NCBI RefSeq assembly: GCF_000737245.1
Contig: NZ_JPQU01000050.1
Location: forward strand, 1-42,110
Direction: 5' to 3'
Length of the DNA stretch: 42,110 nucleotides
From: Pseudomonas syringae
Lineage (GTDB): Bacteria; Pseudomonadota; Gammaproteobacteria; Pseudomonadales; Pseudomonadaceae
The stretch's first letter is position 1; each line of letters starts with the position of its first letter. Below, in pieces: positions 1-7,618 of the stretch. The translations under genes and the position numbers were made by a program. The notes beneath the pieces are model-generated. The model did no database searches. It was given only the letters and a program-made list of their open reading frames with translations, and was not told the origin of the DNA.

Positions 1-5
1 CACAA

Positions 6-101
6 CCCTGTGGGAGCGGTGCTTGCCCGCGATGAACGATAGCGCGTTGTCACTGAATACCGCGTCATCGTTCATCGCGGGCAAGCACCGCTCCCACAGG
101 G
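6..101. repeat. REPIN: perfect inverted pair of REP sequences
   Basis: Two perfect 35-bp inverted arms (6-40 and 67-101) are separated by 26 bp. Each arm carries the Pseudomonas REP core of type GTGGGAGCGGTGCTTGCCCG. It lies just downstream of the dehydrogenase stop codon, where such palindromes are common and may protect or end the transcript. Confidence 0.9.
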
Positions 102-119
102 GGAGATCTCCAGTGTTTG

Positions 120-1094
120 TTACCCCTTCCATACCTGCGGATTCACCAGGCTCTGCGGCTTCTCGCCCAGCAATGCGGCGCGCAGGTTGGTGTAGGCCAG
201 GTCAGCCATGGCCTGACGGGTTTCAGTGGTGGCTGAGCCGATGTGCGGCAAGGTCACGGCGTTGCTCAGCTTGAACAGCGGCGAATCGCTCAACGGCTCT
301 TTCTCGTAGACGTCCAGCCCGGCACCGCGGATGGTGCCGTTCTGTAGCGCTTCGATCAGTGCAGCTTCGTCAACAATCGGCCCGCGAGCAATGTTGATCA
401 AGATCGCGCTGGACTTCATCAAGCCCAGTTCACGGCGGCTGATCAGGTGTTTGGTTTTTTCACTCAATGGCACCACAAGGCAGACGAAGTCCGCTTCGGC
501 CAGCAACTCGTCAAGGCTGCGAAATTGTGCGCCCAGCTCCTGTTCCAGCTCGGGCTTGCGGCTGTTGCCACTGTACAGGATCGGCATGTTGAAACCCAGA
601 CGGCCGCGTCGCGCAACCGCCGCGCCGATGTTGCCCATGCCGACGATACCCAGGGTCTTGCCATGTACATCAGTGCCGAACTGTGGCGCCTCGACACTGC
701 GCTTCCAGTTGCCAGCCTTGGTCCAGGCATCCAGCTCCGCTACGCGACGGGCGCTGCTCATGATCAATGAAAAGCCCAGGTCGGCGGTGCTTTCGGTCAG
801 CACGTCCGGGGTGTTGGTGAGCATGATGCCGCGCTCGTTGAAATAGCCGACGTCGTAGTTGTCGTAACCCACCGAAATACTCGACACCACTTCAAGCTGG
901 GTGGCTGCCGCCAGTTGCTCACGTCCGAGTTGCTTACCCGCGCCGATCATGCCGTGGCATTTGGGCAGCGCTTCGTTGAACTGGGCATTCAAGTCGCCCA
1001 GCTTCGGGTCGGGCACGATAACGTTGAAATCCCGCGCCAGGCGCTCGGCCATTTCGGGGGATACACGGCTGAAGGCAAGTACAGTCTTTTTCAT
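120..1094 (-). CDS. ghrB: GhrB-like NAD(P)-dependent 2-hydroxyacid dehydrogenase (glyoxylate/hydroxypyruvate/2-ketogluconate reductase)
   Basis: This 324-residue cytoplasmic enzyme belongs to the D-isomer-specific 2-hydroxyacid dehydrogenases. The family reduces 2-keto acids such as glyoxylate, hydroxypyruvate or 2-ketogluconate with NAD(P)H. Visible signatures are the dinucleotide-binding loop GMGNIG (152-157) and the catalytic set Arg237 (in NIARGP), Glu266 (in YEKEP) and His284 (in LPHIGSAT). Stretches such as ISVGYDN and TLGIVGMG read like E. coli GhrB. An upstream in-frame ATG at 1136 exists, but I chose 1094 because GAGGAG lies about 10 bases before it and MKKTVLAF begins like the family. 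The true substrate cannot be told from sequence; TkrA or a KguD-like role is possible. It appears to be a single-gene unit with REP palindromes on both sides. Confidence 0.88.
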   Translation of the reverse strand: MKKTVLAFSRVSPEMAERLARDFNVIVPDPKLGDLNAQFNEALPKCHGMIGAGKQLGREQLAAATQLEVVSSISVGYDNYDVGYFNERGIMLTNTPDVLTESTADLGFSLIMSSARRVAELDAWTKAGNWKRSVEAPQFGTDVHGKTLGIVGMGNIGAAVARRGRLGFNMPILYSGNSRKPELEQELGAQFRSLDELLAEADFVCLVVPLSEKTKHLISRRELGLMKSSAILINIARGPIVDEAALIEALQNGTIRGAGLDVYEKEPLSDSPLFKLSNAVTLPHIGSATTETRQAMADLAYTNLRAALLGEKPQSLVNPQVWKG

Positions 1095-1185
1095 CGGGCA
1101 GCTACTCCTCGGACTTTTGTTAGAGATGGGTAGCACGCTAACATTCTTGGCCGTCCTGAGGCATCCGGTTTTTACGCAGTGTTGT

Positions 1186-1267
1186 TGTAGGAGCGCGCTT
1201 GCCCGCGATGAACGATAACGCGGTGTGTCTCACACACCGCAGTTCGCAGCCTTCGGCAGCTCCTACA
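1186..1267. repeat. Mosaic REP element (arms from two REP families)
   Basis: The left end (from 1186) is the family GTAGGAGCGCGCTTGCCCGC. The right end (1242-1267) is the inverted family TTCGCAGCCTTCGGCAGCTC. Between them is a perfect 9-bp hairpin, GCGGTGTGT (1220-1228) pairing with ACACACCGC (1232-1240). Only the outermost GTAGGAGC/GCTCCTAC bases pair between the two ends. Confidence 0.7.
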
Positions 1268-1300
1268 AATCCAGCGTTTTTTCAGGCACAACTCCAAACC

Positions 1301-1390
1301 TGTAGGAGCGCACGAGCACCGCGAGGCCGCGATGACGGTGTGCCTGACTCACCGCGATCGCTGGCCTCGTAACCTCGGTGAGCTCCTACA
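1301..1390. repeat. Imperfect palindromic repeat, REP-like
   Basis: The ends TGTAGGAGC and GCTCCTACA are inverted, with inner inverted segments such as CGAGGCC/GGCCTCG. It has the length and end bases of the neighbouring REPINs but a different core. It lies between the ghrB start and the LysR gene stop. Region 1095-1406 holds this and the preceding repeat and no gene. Confidence 0.6.
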
Positions 1391-1406
1391 GGAAATGCAT
1401 TTCAGA

Positions 1407-2354
1407 TCACGCGATATCCCGCAGCGCATGGCTCTGCAGATCAGCCTCATGGGCGGCGAGAATTTCCGGTAGCGAGCCGCGCAGGTATTCCACCCAGGTC
1501 TTGATCTTCGCATCCAGGTATTGGCGCGACGGGTAGATGGCGTACAGGTTCAGCTCATGGGAACGATACTCAGGCAGCACCCGCACCAGTGTGCCGTTGC
1601 GCAGTCCTTCGATGGCGCAGTAGATCGGCAGGATACCAACGCCCATTCCGCTGCTGATCGCGGCTTCCATGGCGTCCGCCGAATTGACCTGGAAGGGCGA
1701 GGTGTTGATGGTGACCATCTCCTGACCTTCAGGGCCGTTGAACAGCCATTTCTCCAGCGGGAATACCGGGCTGACCAGGCGCAGGCAGGCGTGGTTAAGC
1801 AGATCAGTCGGTTTGATCGCCATGCCGAAGGTTTTGACGTACTCCGGTGAAGCGCAAACGATGCTGTAAGTGATCCCCAGGCGCTGAGACACAAACCCTG
1901 AGTCCGGCAGCTCGCTGGCCAGCACGATGGACACGTCATAGCCTTCTTCGAGCAGGTCCGGCACGCGGTTGGCCATGGTCAGGTCGAACGATACGTCCGG
2001 GTGGTTGCGCCGATAGCGGGCAATGGCATCAATCACGTAATGCTGACCCACGCCGGTCATGGAGTGCACCTTGAGCTGCCCGGCCGGGCGCGAATGAGCA
2101 TCGCTGGCTTCGGCTTCGGCCTCCTCGACGTACCCGAGGATCTGTTCGCAACGCAGCAGGTATCGCTTGCCGGCTTCTGTGAGCGCGATTCGGCGAGTGG
2201 TGCGGTTGAGCAGGCGGGTTTGCAAATGAGCTTCGAGGTTCGAAACGGCGCGGGAAACGTTCGCGGTGGTGGTGTCGAGCTGCACAGCGGCAGCGGTAAA
2301 GCTTCCCGCTTGCGCCACACAACTGAACGCGCGCATGTTTTGCAGGGTATCCAT
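1407..2354 (-). CDS. LysR-family transcriptional regulator, divergent to efflux operon
   Basis: The 315-residue protein has an N-terminal winged helix-turn-helix (about residues 1-60: MDTLQNMRAF, then FTAAAVQLDTTTANVSRAVSNLE) and a LysR-type substrate-binding domain (about 90-295). I chose the ATG at 2354 over one at 2405 because LysR proteins start just before this helix. The gene faces away from the four-gene efflux operon beginning at 2537. By analogy with E. coli AaeR/AaeXAB, it probably activates that operon in response to an aromatic acid or similar ligand; this is inference from arrangement. It is of the LysR subclass common next to oxidoreductases and exporters. The ligand is unknown. 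Confidence 0.85.
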   Translation of the reverse strand: MDTLQNMRAFSCVAQAGSFTAAAVQLDTTTANVSRAVSNLEAHLQTRLLNRTTRRIALTEAGKRYLLRCEQILGYVEEAEAEASDAHSRPAGQLKVHSMTGVGQHYVIDAIARYRRNHPDVSFDLTMANRVPDLLEEGYDVSIVLASELPDSGFVSQRLGITYSIVCASPEYVKTFGMAIKPTDLLNHACLRLVSPVFPLEKWLFNGPEGQEMVTINTSPFQVNSADAMEAAISSGMGVGILPIYCAIEGLRNGTLVRVLPEYRSHELNLYAIYPSRQYLDAKIKTWVEYLRGSLPEILAAHEADLQSHALRDIA

Positions 2355-2536
2355 GGGCAGTTCTCTGGAGAGATGGCAAATTGTGACACGAAGTAACTGA
2401 TCCATGTCAGCATACCAAAGGATTATCTCCGTTTTTGTAACAAAGAATCACACTTCTCCCGGCTTATCGGCGTACGTGGCGACCCCTAGAATCGCGGCAC
2501 TCAGGTCGTTTCACCTTACGTCGGGAAGCTCTAGCA
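2355..2536. promoter_or_regulatory. Divergent intergenic region between LysR gene and efflux operon
   Basis: These 182 bp separate two divergent starts, so both promoters and any LysR box should lie here. Several T-N11-A matches occur, but none is a convincing single operator. No -35/-10 pair stands out enough to call. Confidence 0.4.
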
Positions 2537-4045
2537 GTGCGTCGCATTATCCGGGGGGCCGCGCCCTTCAGTGTCTGGGCTTTAACGTTAGTCATCAGCG
2601 GCTGCATCGGAACCGGCGGGATCGCACCTCAAGGCAGCGCTTTGCCTGTCGAAAGCCTGGCCACCGATCAGGCCATCCAGAACGCCGACCGCGACGCCCA
2701 CTGGCCCGCTGCGCAGTGGTGGCAGGCCTATGGCGATCCGCAGCTCAATCACTGGATAGAACTGGCCGCCGCCAGCGCACCGAGTCTGGCCATGGCGGCT
2801 GCGCGAGTGCGTCAGGCTCGCGCCCTGGCTGGCGTGGCTGAATCGGCCGAGGCGTTGCATATCAATGGTGACGCATCCCTCAAACGCCACAACTGGCCCA
2901 ACGATCAGTTTTACGGCCCCGGCGCGCTCGCCAATACCACCACTTGGGACAACAATGCGTCTCTGGGTTTGAGCTACTCGCTGGATTTCTGGGGCCGGGA
3001 AAGCAATGCCAGCGAGAAGGCCCTTGACCTGGCGCACATGAGCGCCGCTCAGGGCAGGCAGGCGCAGTTGGAGTTGCAGGACAACATCGTGCGGGTCTAC
3101 ATCCAGTTGTCGTTGCATTACGCTCAGCGAGATATCGTCGAAGCCACCCTGGCTCAGCAGCAACAGATTCTTGATCTGGCCCAACGTCGTCTCAAAGGCG
3201 GCATCGGCACCCATTTCGAAGTCAGCCAGGCTGAAACGCCGCTGCCCGAAACTCATCGGCAACTCGACGCCCTGGATGAAGCCATTGCACTGAGCCGTAA
3301 TCAACTCGCAGCCCTTGCCGGTAAAGGCCCGGGCGAGGGCGCGGCACTGCAACGCCCGTCGCTGTCGCTCAGTAACGCGCTGAAATTACCCTCGGCCCTG
3401 CCTGCGCAATTGCTCGGCCAGCGTCCTGATGTGGTCGCCAGCCGTTGGGCAGTCGCGGCGCAGGCGCGGGGTATTGATGTCGCCTATGCCGGTTTCTATC
3501 CCAACGTCGATCTGATCGGCAATCTGGGGTACATGGCCACTGGCGGTGGCATGCTCGAATTCCTCGCCGGCAAGAAATTCAACTACAGCGGCGGCCCGGC
3601 GGTGAGCTTGCCGATCTTTGATGGCGGGCGTCTGCGTGCGGAGCTGGGTGAAGCGTCGGCGGGTTATGACCTGGCCGTGGCTCAGTACAACCAGACCCTG
3701 ATCAGTGCGCTCAAAAGCATCTCCGATCAGCTCATTCGGCGCGAATCCATGGATAAACAGCAGGTGTTTGTCAGTGAGTCCGTGGCGTCGGCGCAGAAGA
3801 CTTACGACATTGCCAAGATCGCTTATCAACGGGGCCTGACTGACTACCTCAACGTGCTCAACGCTCAGACGTTGTTGTTTCGTCAGCAACAGATTCAGCA
3901 ACAAGTTCAGGCCGCCCGCCTGACTGCCCATGCCGAACTGGTGGTGGCACTGGGTGGCGGGTTGGCGGCCGGGGATGATGTGCCCGCCGCAGAGAAGACC
4001 CAGGCCCCGAAAACCCCGGCTGCGCTGGCGGTGTTTGGGCGGTGA
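2537..4045 (+). CDS. Outer-membrane efflux lipoprotein, OprM/NodT family
   Basis: The 502-residue protein is a TolC-like outer-membrane factor that forms the exit duct of a tripartite efflux pump. It begins with a signal peptide and lipobox (ISGC, Cys23), so it should be lipid-anchored in the outer membrane. Family traits include HWPAAQWWQAYGDPQLN near the N terminus and SLPIFDGGRL in the second half, both typical of outer membrane efflux repeats. The start is GTG with GGAAG upstream. It is the first gene of an operon with the FUSC pump, the DUF1656 peptide and the HlyD adaptor. The rest of the operon is separated from it by a REPIN (4079-4142), which may lower downstream expression. Substrate is unknown; the AaeAB-like partners suggest aromatic acids or other small toxic compounds. 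Confidence 0.9.
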   Translation: MRRIIRGAAPFSVWALTLVISGCIGTGGIAPQGSALPVESLATDQAIQNADRDAHWPAAQWWQAYGDPQLNHWIELAAASAPSLAMAAARVRQARALAGVAESAEALHINGDASLKRHNWPNDQFYGPGALANTTTWDNNASLGLSYSLDFWGRESNASEKALDLAHMSAAQGRQAQLELQDNIVRVYIQLSLHYAQRDIVEATLAQQQQILDLAQRRLKGGIGTHFEVSQAETPLPETHRQLDALDEAIALSRNQLAALAGKGPGEGAALQRPSLSLSNALKLPSALPAQLLGQRPDVVASRWAVAAQARGIDVAYAGFYPNVDLIGNLGYMATGGGMLEFLAGKKFNYSGGPAVSLPIFDGGRLRAELGEASAGYDLAVAQYNQTLISALKSISDQLIRRESMDKQQVFVSESVASAQKTYDIAKIAYQRGLTDYLNVLNAQTLLFRQQQIQQQVQAARLTAHAELVVALGGGLAAGDDVPAAEKTQAPKTPAALAVFGR

Positions 4046-4078
4046 AACCAATAGATTTTCAGTGCCAGAACCGACGTC

Positions 4079-4142
4079 ATCGCGGGCAAGCGCGCTCCTA
4101 CAGAAGGACGAGTTCTCCTGTAGGAGCGCGCTTGCCCGCGAT
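4079..4142. repeat. REPIN inside the efflux operon
   Basis: Perfect 25-bp inverted arms lie at 4079-4103 and 4118-4142, with only 14 bp between them. The core is the GTAGGAGCGCGCTTGCCCGC family. It lies between two genes of one operon, 33 bp before the FUSC start. Confidence 0.9.
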
Positions 4143-4157
4143 TGCGGTTCTGAATCC

Positions 4158-4173
4158 AGCAAGGTTCCTTGCT
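4158..4173 (+). promoter_or_regulatory. Small palindrome covering the ribosome-binding site of the FUSC gene
   Basis: AGCAAGG-TT-CCTTGCT has perfect 7-bp arms. The AAGG at 4161-4164 is the only Shine-Dalgarno-like sequence before the ATG at 4176, so a hairpin would bury it. The palindrome is directly visible; a regulatory effect is inference. Confidence 0.45.
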
Positions 4174-4175
4174 CA

Positions 4176-6362
4176 ATGAATGCAACCCTATTGCGCATCA
4201 CCCAACTCCCCTGGCGGCGGGAATTCAACAGCTGGGCGCGTAGTGACGGGGTGACCTGGATCTACATCTTCAAGGTGTTGATCGCGGCTTTCCTGACTTA
4301 CTGGCTGGCCCTGCGCCTGGAATTGCCGCAGCCACGCACGGCGATGATCACCGTGTTCATCGTCATGCAGCCGCAAAGCGGCCATGTGTTCGCCAAGAGT
4401 TTCTATCGGCTGCTCGGCACCCTGGCGGGGTCGACGGTGATGGTCGTGCTCATGGCCCTGTTTGCACAGAACTCCGAACTGTTCCTCGGCAGCCTGGCGC
4501 TGTGGGTAGGTTTTTGCTCGGCAGGCGCGGCGCGTTATCGCAATTTTCGCGCCTACGGTTTTGTCCTCGCTGGCTACACCGCCGCGATGGTTGGCCTGCC
4601 CGCACTGGCGCATCCCGAAAACTCGTTCCTGGCGGCGGTCTGGCGGGTGCTGGAAATCAGTCTCGGCATTCTGTGCTCGACCGCCGTTACCGCCGCCATC
4701 CTGCCGCAAAGCTCCGCCGCAGCCATGCGCAACGCGTTGTATCTGCGCTTCGGCGTGTTCGCTCGCTTTGTCGCCGATGGTCTGCGGGGCAGCAACTCTC
4801 GGGAGGCTTTTGAAACCGGCAACGTGCGTTTCGTTGCCGAAGCCATTGGCCTGGAAGGGATGCGCAGCGTCACGGTATTTGAAGACCCGCACATGCGTCG
4901 GCGCAATGGTCGGCTTAATCGTTTGAACAGCGAATTCATGGCCATCACTACACGCTTCAACGCCTTGCACCAACTGCTTGAGCGCTTGCGCGGCGATGGC
5001 GTCAGTCGGGTGATGATTGCTGCCGAACCGGGGCTGAGTGCTTTCGCCCGGATGCTCGACGGCTTTGCCAATCGATTCCTGACCCCCGGGGACGCCGCGA
5101 AACTGGTGCACGAACTGGAAGAGTTCAAGGCAGGCCTGCCGGAGCGCGTAAGGACCGAACGGGCGGCTCTTGAAGAACTCCAGCCCAGCGAAGCCGAACT
5201 GCTGGATTTTCACACCGCGTATGAGCTGCTGTATCGCCTGCTCAGCGATATGCACGACTACGCCCAGACCCATGCGTCGCTGGCTGCTCACAACCACATT
5301 CGGGAAAAATGGCAGGAAGAGTTTCTGCCCAAGACCAGTTGGATGACGGCGGCGGCAGCGGGTATTCGGGCGACCTTCATTCTGTCGGTCATGAGTGTGT
5401 ATTGGGTCGCAACCGCCTGGCCCAGTGGCATGACAATGATTCTGGTGTCGGCGGCCACCGTGGCATTGTCTTCTACCACCAACAACCCCAAACGCATGTC
5501 CTTTCAAATGGCCTGCGGCACTTTGCTGGGCGCGCTGCTGGGCTTCACCGAAACTTTTTTCATCTTCCCGTTCATCGATGGCTTCCCGCTGCTGTGTCTA
5601 TGCCTGGCGCCAGTGTTCATGCTCGGCGCTTTCCTTGGTTCCCGTCCACAGTGGGCAGGCTACGGGCTGGGTCTGCTGATCTTCTTCGGCATCGGTTCGG
5701 TGCCGGACAACCTGACGATCTACAACCCTTACACCTACATCAACGACTACATCGCCATGGTCATCGGCATGCTGCTCTGTGCGGCAGCCGGAGCAATCAT
5801 CCTGCCGCCCAACAGCCGATGGATGTGGCGCCGGCTGGAAAATGACCTGCGCCGCCAAGTGGTATTTGCCATCAGTGCGCCGTTGCATAGGCTGAGCTCA
5901 AGTTTCGAAAGCCAGACCCGGGACCTGATGCACCAGGCCTATGGTTTGGCGTCGGGCAAACCGCTGGTGCAGCGCGAATTATTGCGCTGGATGTTCGTGG
6001 TCCTGGAAATCGGCCACGCGATTATCGAGTTGCGTCGCGAGCAAGAGCTGCTACCGGTTCACCCCGCTTATGCGCCTTGGCAGTCCTGGCGGGTGGCGAT
6101 CCGGGTGATGGGCCGGGCGTTGATTCGCCTGTTCATCCAGCCGGATTACAGTAACTGGCAGCGGGCGCTGGCGGCCGTCGACCATGCCATCAACCGGGTG
6201 CAAAACAGCGACGAGCCCTTCGGTCCGCACTTCGATACCTCCGTGTTGCGGCGGGTGAAAAGCTATCTGCACTTCATCCGCTCGTCGCTGCTGGACCCTC
6301 AATCACCTCTGGCCGCGCTGTCCCGTGACGGGCAGCGGCAAGGATCGATTCATGCCACGTGA
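4176..6362 (+). CDS. FUSC-family inner-membrane transporter (AaeB-like)
   Basis: The 728-residue protein is a FUSC/AaeB-type pump. It has two hydrophobic halves, each opening with a transmembrane block: about residues 20-185 (FKVLIAAFLTYWLALRLEL) and about 385-550 (ATFILSVMSVYWVATAWPSG). These are separated and followed by soluble helical regions. In E. coli, AaeB with adaptor AaeA exports p-hydroxybenzoate. The frame stays open far upstream through the REPIN, but ATG 4176 (MNATLLRITQLPW) gives the normal family N terminus. It overlaps the next gene by 11 bp, so the two are probably translationally coupled. Substrate is not determinable from sequence. Confidence 0.88.
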   Translation: MNATLLRITQLPWRREFNSWARSDGVTWIYIFKVLIAAFLTYWLALRLELPQPRTAMITVFIVMQPQSGHVFAKSFYRLLGTLAGSTVMVVLMALFAQNSELFLGSLALWVGFCSAGAARYRNFRAYGFVLAGYTAAMVGLPALAHPENSFLAAVWRVLEISLGILCSTAVTAAILPQSSAAAMRNALYLRFGVFARFVADGLRGSNSREAFETGNVRFVAEAIGLEGMRSVTVFEDPHMRRRNGRLNRLNSEFMAITTRFNALHQLLERLRGDGVSRVMIAAEPGLSAFARMLDGFANRFLTPGDAAKLVHELEEFKAGLPERVRTERAALEELQPSEAELLDFHTAYELLYRLLSDMHDYAQTHASLAAHNHIREKWQEEFLPKTSWMTAAAAGIRATFILSVMSVYWVATAWPSGMTMILVSAATVALSSTTNNPKRMSFQMACGTLLGALLGFTETFFIFPFIDGFPLLCLCLAPVFMLGAFLGSRPQWAGYGLGLLIFFGIGSVPDNLTIYNPYTYINDYIAMVIGMLLCAAAGAIILPPNSRWMWRRLENDLRRQVVFAISAPLHRLSSSFESQTRDLMHQAYGLASGKPLVQRELLRWMFVVLEIGHAIIELRREQELLPVHPAYAPWQSWRVAIRVMGRALIRLFIQPDYSNWQRALAAVDHAINRVQNSDEPFGPHFDTSVLRRVKSYLHFIRSSLLDPQSPLAALSRDGQRQGSIHAT

Positions 6363-6552
6363 AATCGCTTTTCATGGCCTGTACATGCCCAGCGTCACCG
6401 TTCTGTTTCTGATCGCCATGGTCCTCGCCTGGGCACTCGACCGGCTGTTGTCTGGCCTGGATCTGTACCGGTTTTTCTGGCACCCGGCGTTGCTGAGGCT
6501 GAGCCTGTTTGCCTGCATTTTCGGCGCCATGGCGCTGACCGTTTACCGTTGA
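6352..6552 (+). CDS. DUF1656 small membrane protein (AaeX-like)
   Basis: The 66-residue protein has two hydrophobic segments (about residues 11-28 and 45-63). It fits the DUF1656/AaeX family, which almost always lies between or beside FUSC pump and HlyD adaptor genes. MPREIAFHGLYMPS is the usual opening. Its start overlaps the FUSC stop and it ends 16 bp before the adaptor gene. Function in the pump is unknown; it may assist assembly. Confidence 0.85.
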   Translation: MPREIAFHGLYMPSVTVLFLIAMVLAWALDRLLSGLDLYRFFWHPALLRLSLFACIFGAMALTVYR

Positions 6553-6568
6553 TTCTTGAGTAGCCCTG

Positions 6569-7432
6569 ATGAAAAAGCTCTTCAGTCTGATCGCCACACT
6601 ACTGGTTCTGGCGCTGGCCATCTGGATCGGTCGCACCTTGTGGGTCCACTACATGGACACGCCCTGGACCCGCGATGGCCGGGTACGCGCCGACATCATC
6701 AACGTTGCGGCTGATGTCAGCGGCACAGTCGTTGCCGTGCCGGTGCGCGATAACCAGCAAGTCAAAAAAGGCGACTTGCTGCTGCAAATTGATCCGGAAC
6801 ACTACGAAGTGGCGGTCAAGCAAGCCCAGGCATTGGTGGCGTCACGCAAGGCCACCTGGGAAATGCGCAAGGTCAACGCCAAGCGGCGAGCGGACATGGA
6901 CAACCTGGTGATCTCCACCGAAAGCCGCGACGACGCCAGCAACATCGCCACATCCGCACAGGCTGATTACCAACTGGCACTGGCCGGGCTGGAAGCGGCG
7001 GAATTGAACCTGCGTCGCACCCGAGTGCTGGCGTCGGTGGACGGTTACGTCACCAACCTCAACGTGCATCCCGGCGACTACGCGCGTATCGGTGACGCGA
7101 AAATGGCCGTGGTGGATATGAACTCGTTCTGGGTCTACGGCTTCTTCGAAGAAACCAAGCTGCCGCACATCCGTATCGGCGACCCGGCGGACATGCAGCT
7201 CATGAGCGGCCAGTTACTCAAAGGCCACGTGGAAAGCATCGCCCGCGGCATCTACGACCGGGACAACCCGCAAAGCCGCGAACTGATCGCCGACGTCAAC
7301 CCGACCTCCAACTGGGTACGCCTGGCCCAGCGCGTGCCGGTGCGTATTCACCTGGATCAAGTGCCTGACGACGTGCTGCTGGCGGCAGGGCTGACGTGCA
7401 CCGTGATTGTGAACCCGGACGTGGAGCGTTAA
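6569..7432 (+). CDS. HlyD/AaeA-like periplasmic adaptor of the efflux pump
   Basis: The 287-residue membrane-fusion protein has one N-terminal membrane anchor (about residues 5-25), then MDTPWTRDGRVRAD, the conserved AaeA/EmrA-type lipoyl opening. The two lipoyl halves are DVSGTVVAVPVRDNQQVKKG and RVLASVDGYVTNLNVHPGDY, separated by a short helical hairpin (about 85-145). A beta-barrel domain follows. It would link the FUSC pump in the inner membrane to the outer-membrane lipoprotein encoded first in the operon. It is the last gene of the operon and a REPIN follows the stop by about 55 bp. Confidence 0.9.
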   Translation: MKKLFSLIATLLVLALAIWIGRTLWVHYMDTPWTRDGRVRADIINVAADVSGTVVAVPVRDNQQVKKGDLLLQIDPEHYEVAVKQAQALVASRKATWEMRKVNAKRRADMDNLVISTESRDDASNIATSAQADYQLALAGLEAAELNLRRTRVLASVDGYVTNLNVHPGDYARIGDAKMAVVDMNSFWVYGFFEETKLPHIRIGDPADMQLMSGQLLKGHVESIARGIYDRDNPQSRELIADVNPTSNWVRLAQRVPVRIHLDQVPDDVLLAAGLTCTVIVNPDVER

Positions 7433-7486
7433 TCAATGATTGAAATGCAAGCACCCACAGGACTGATCTCAATATTGGCGTGACGA

Positions 7487-7578
7487 CGTGGGACCGGCTT
7501 TAGCCGGGAAGAGGCCAGTACATTCGCAGCCTGTCTATTGAGTGGAATGTCGCCTTCCCGGCTAAAGCCGGTCCCACG
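7487..7578. repeat. REPIN of the GTGGGACCGGCTTTAGCCGG family
   Basis: Perfect 25-bp inverted arms lie at 7487-7511 and 7554-7578. The core differs from the GCTTGCCCGCGAT family found elsewhere in the window. It lies between the convergent ends of the efflux operon and the toxin gene and may act as a bidirectional 3' end. Confidence 0.9.
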
Positions 7579-7618
7579 GGTTAGCGCTCTCAAACCTGCG
7601 CGTTATCGTTGAATGAGC

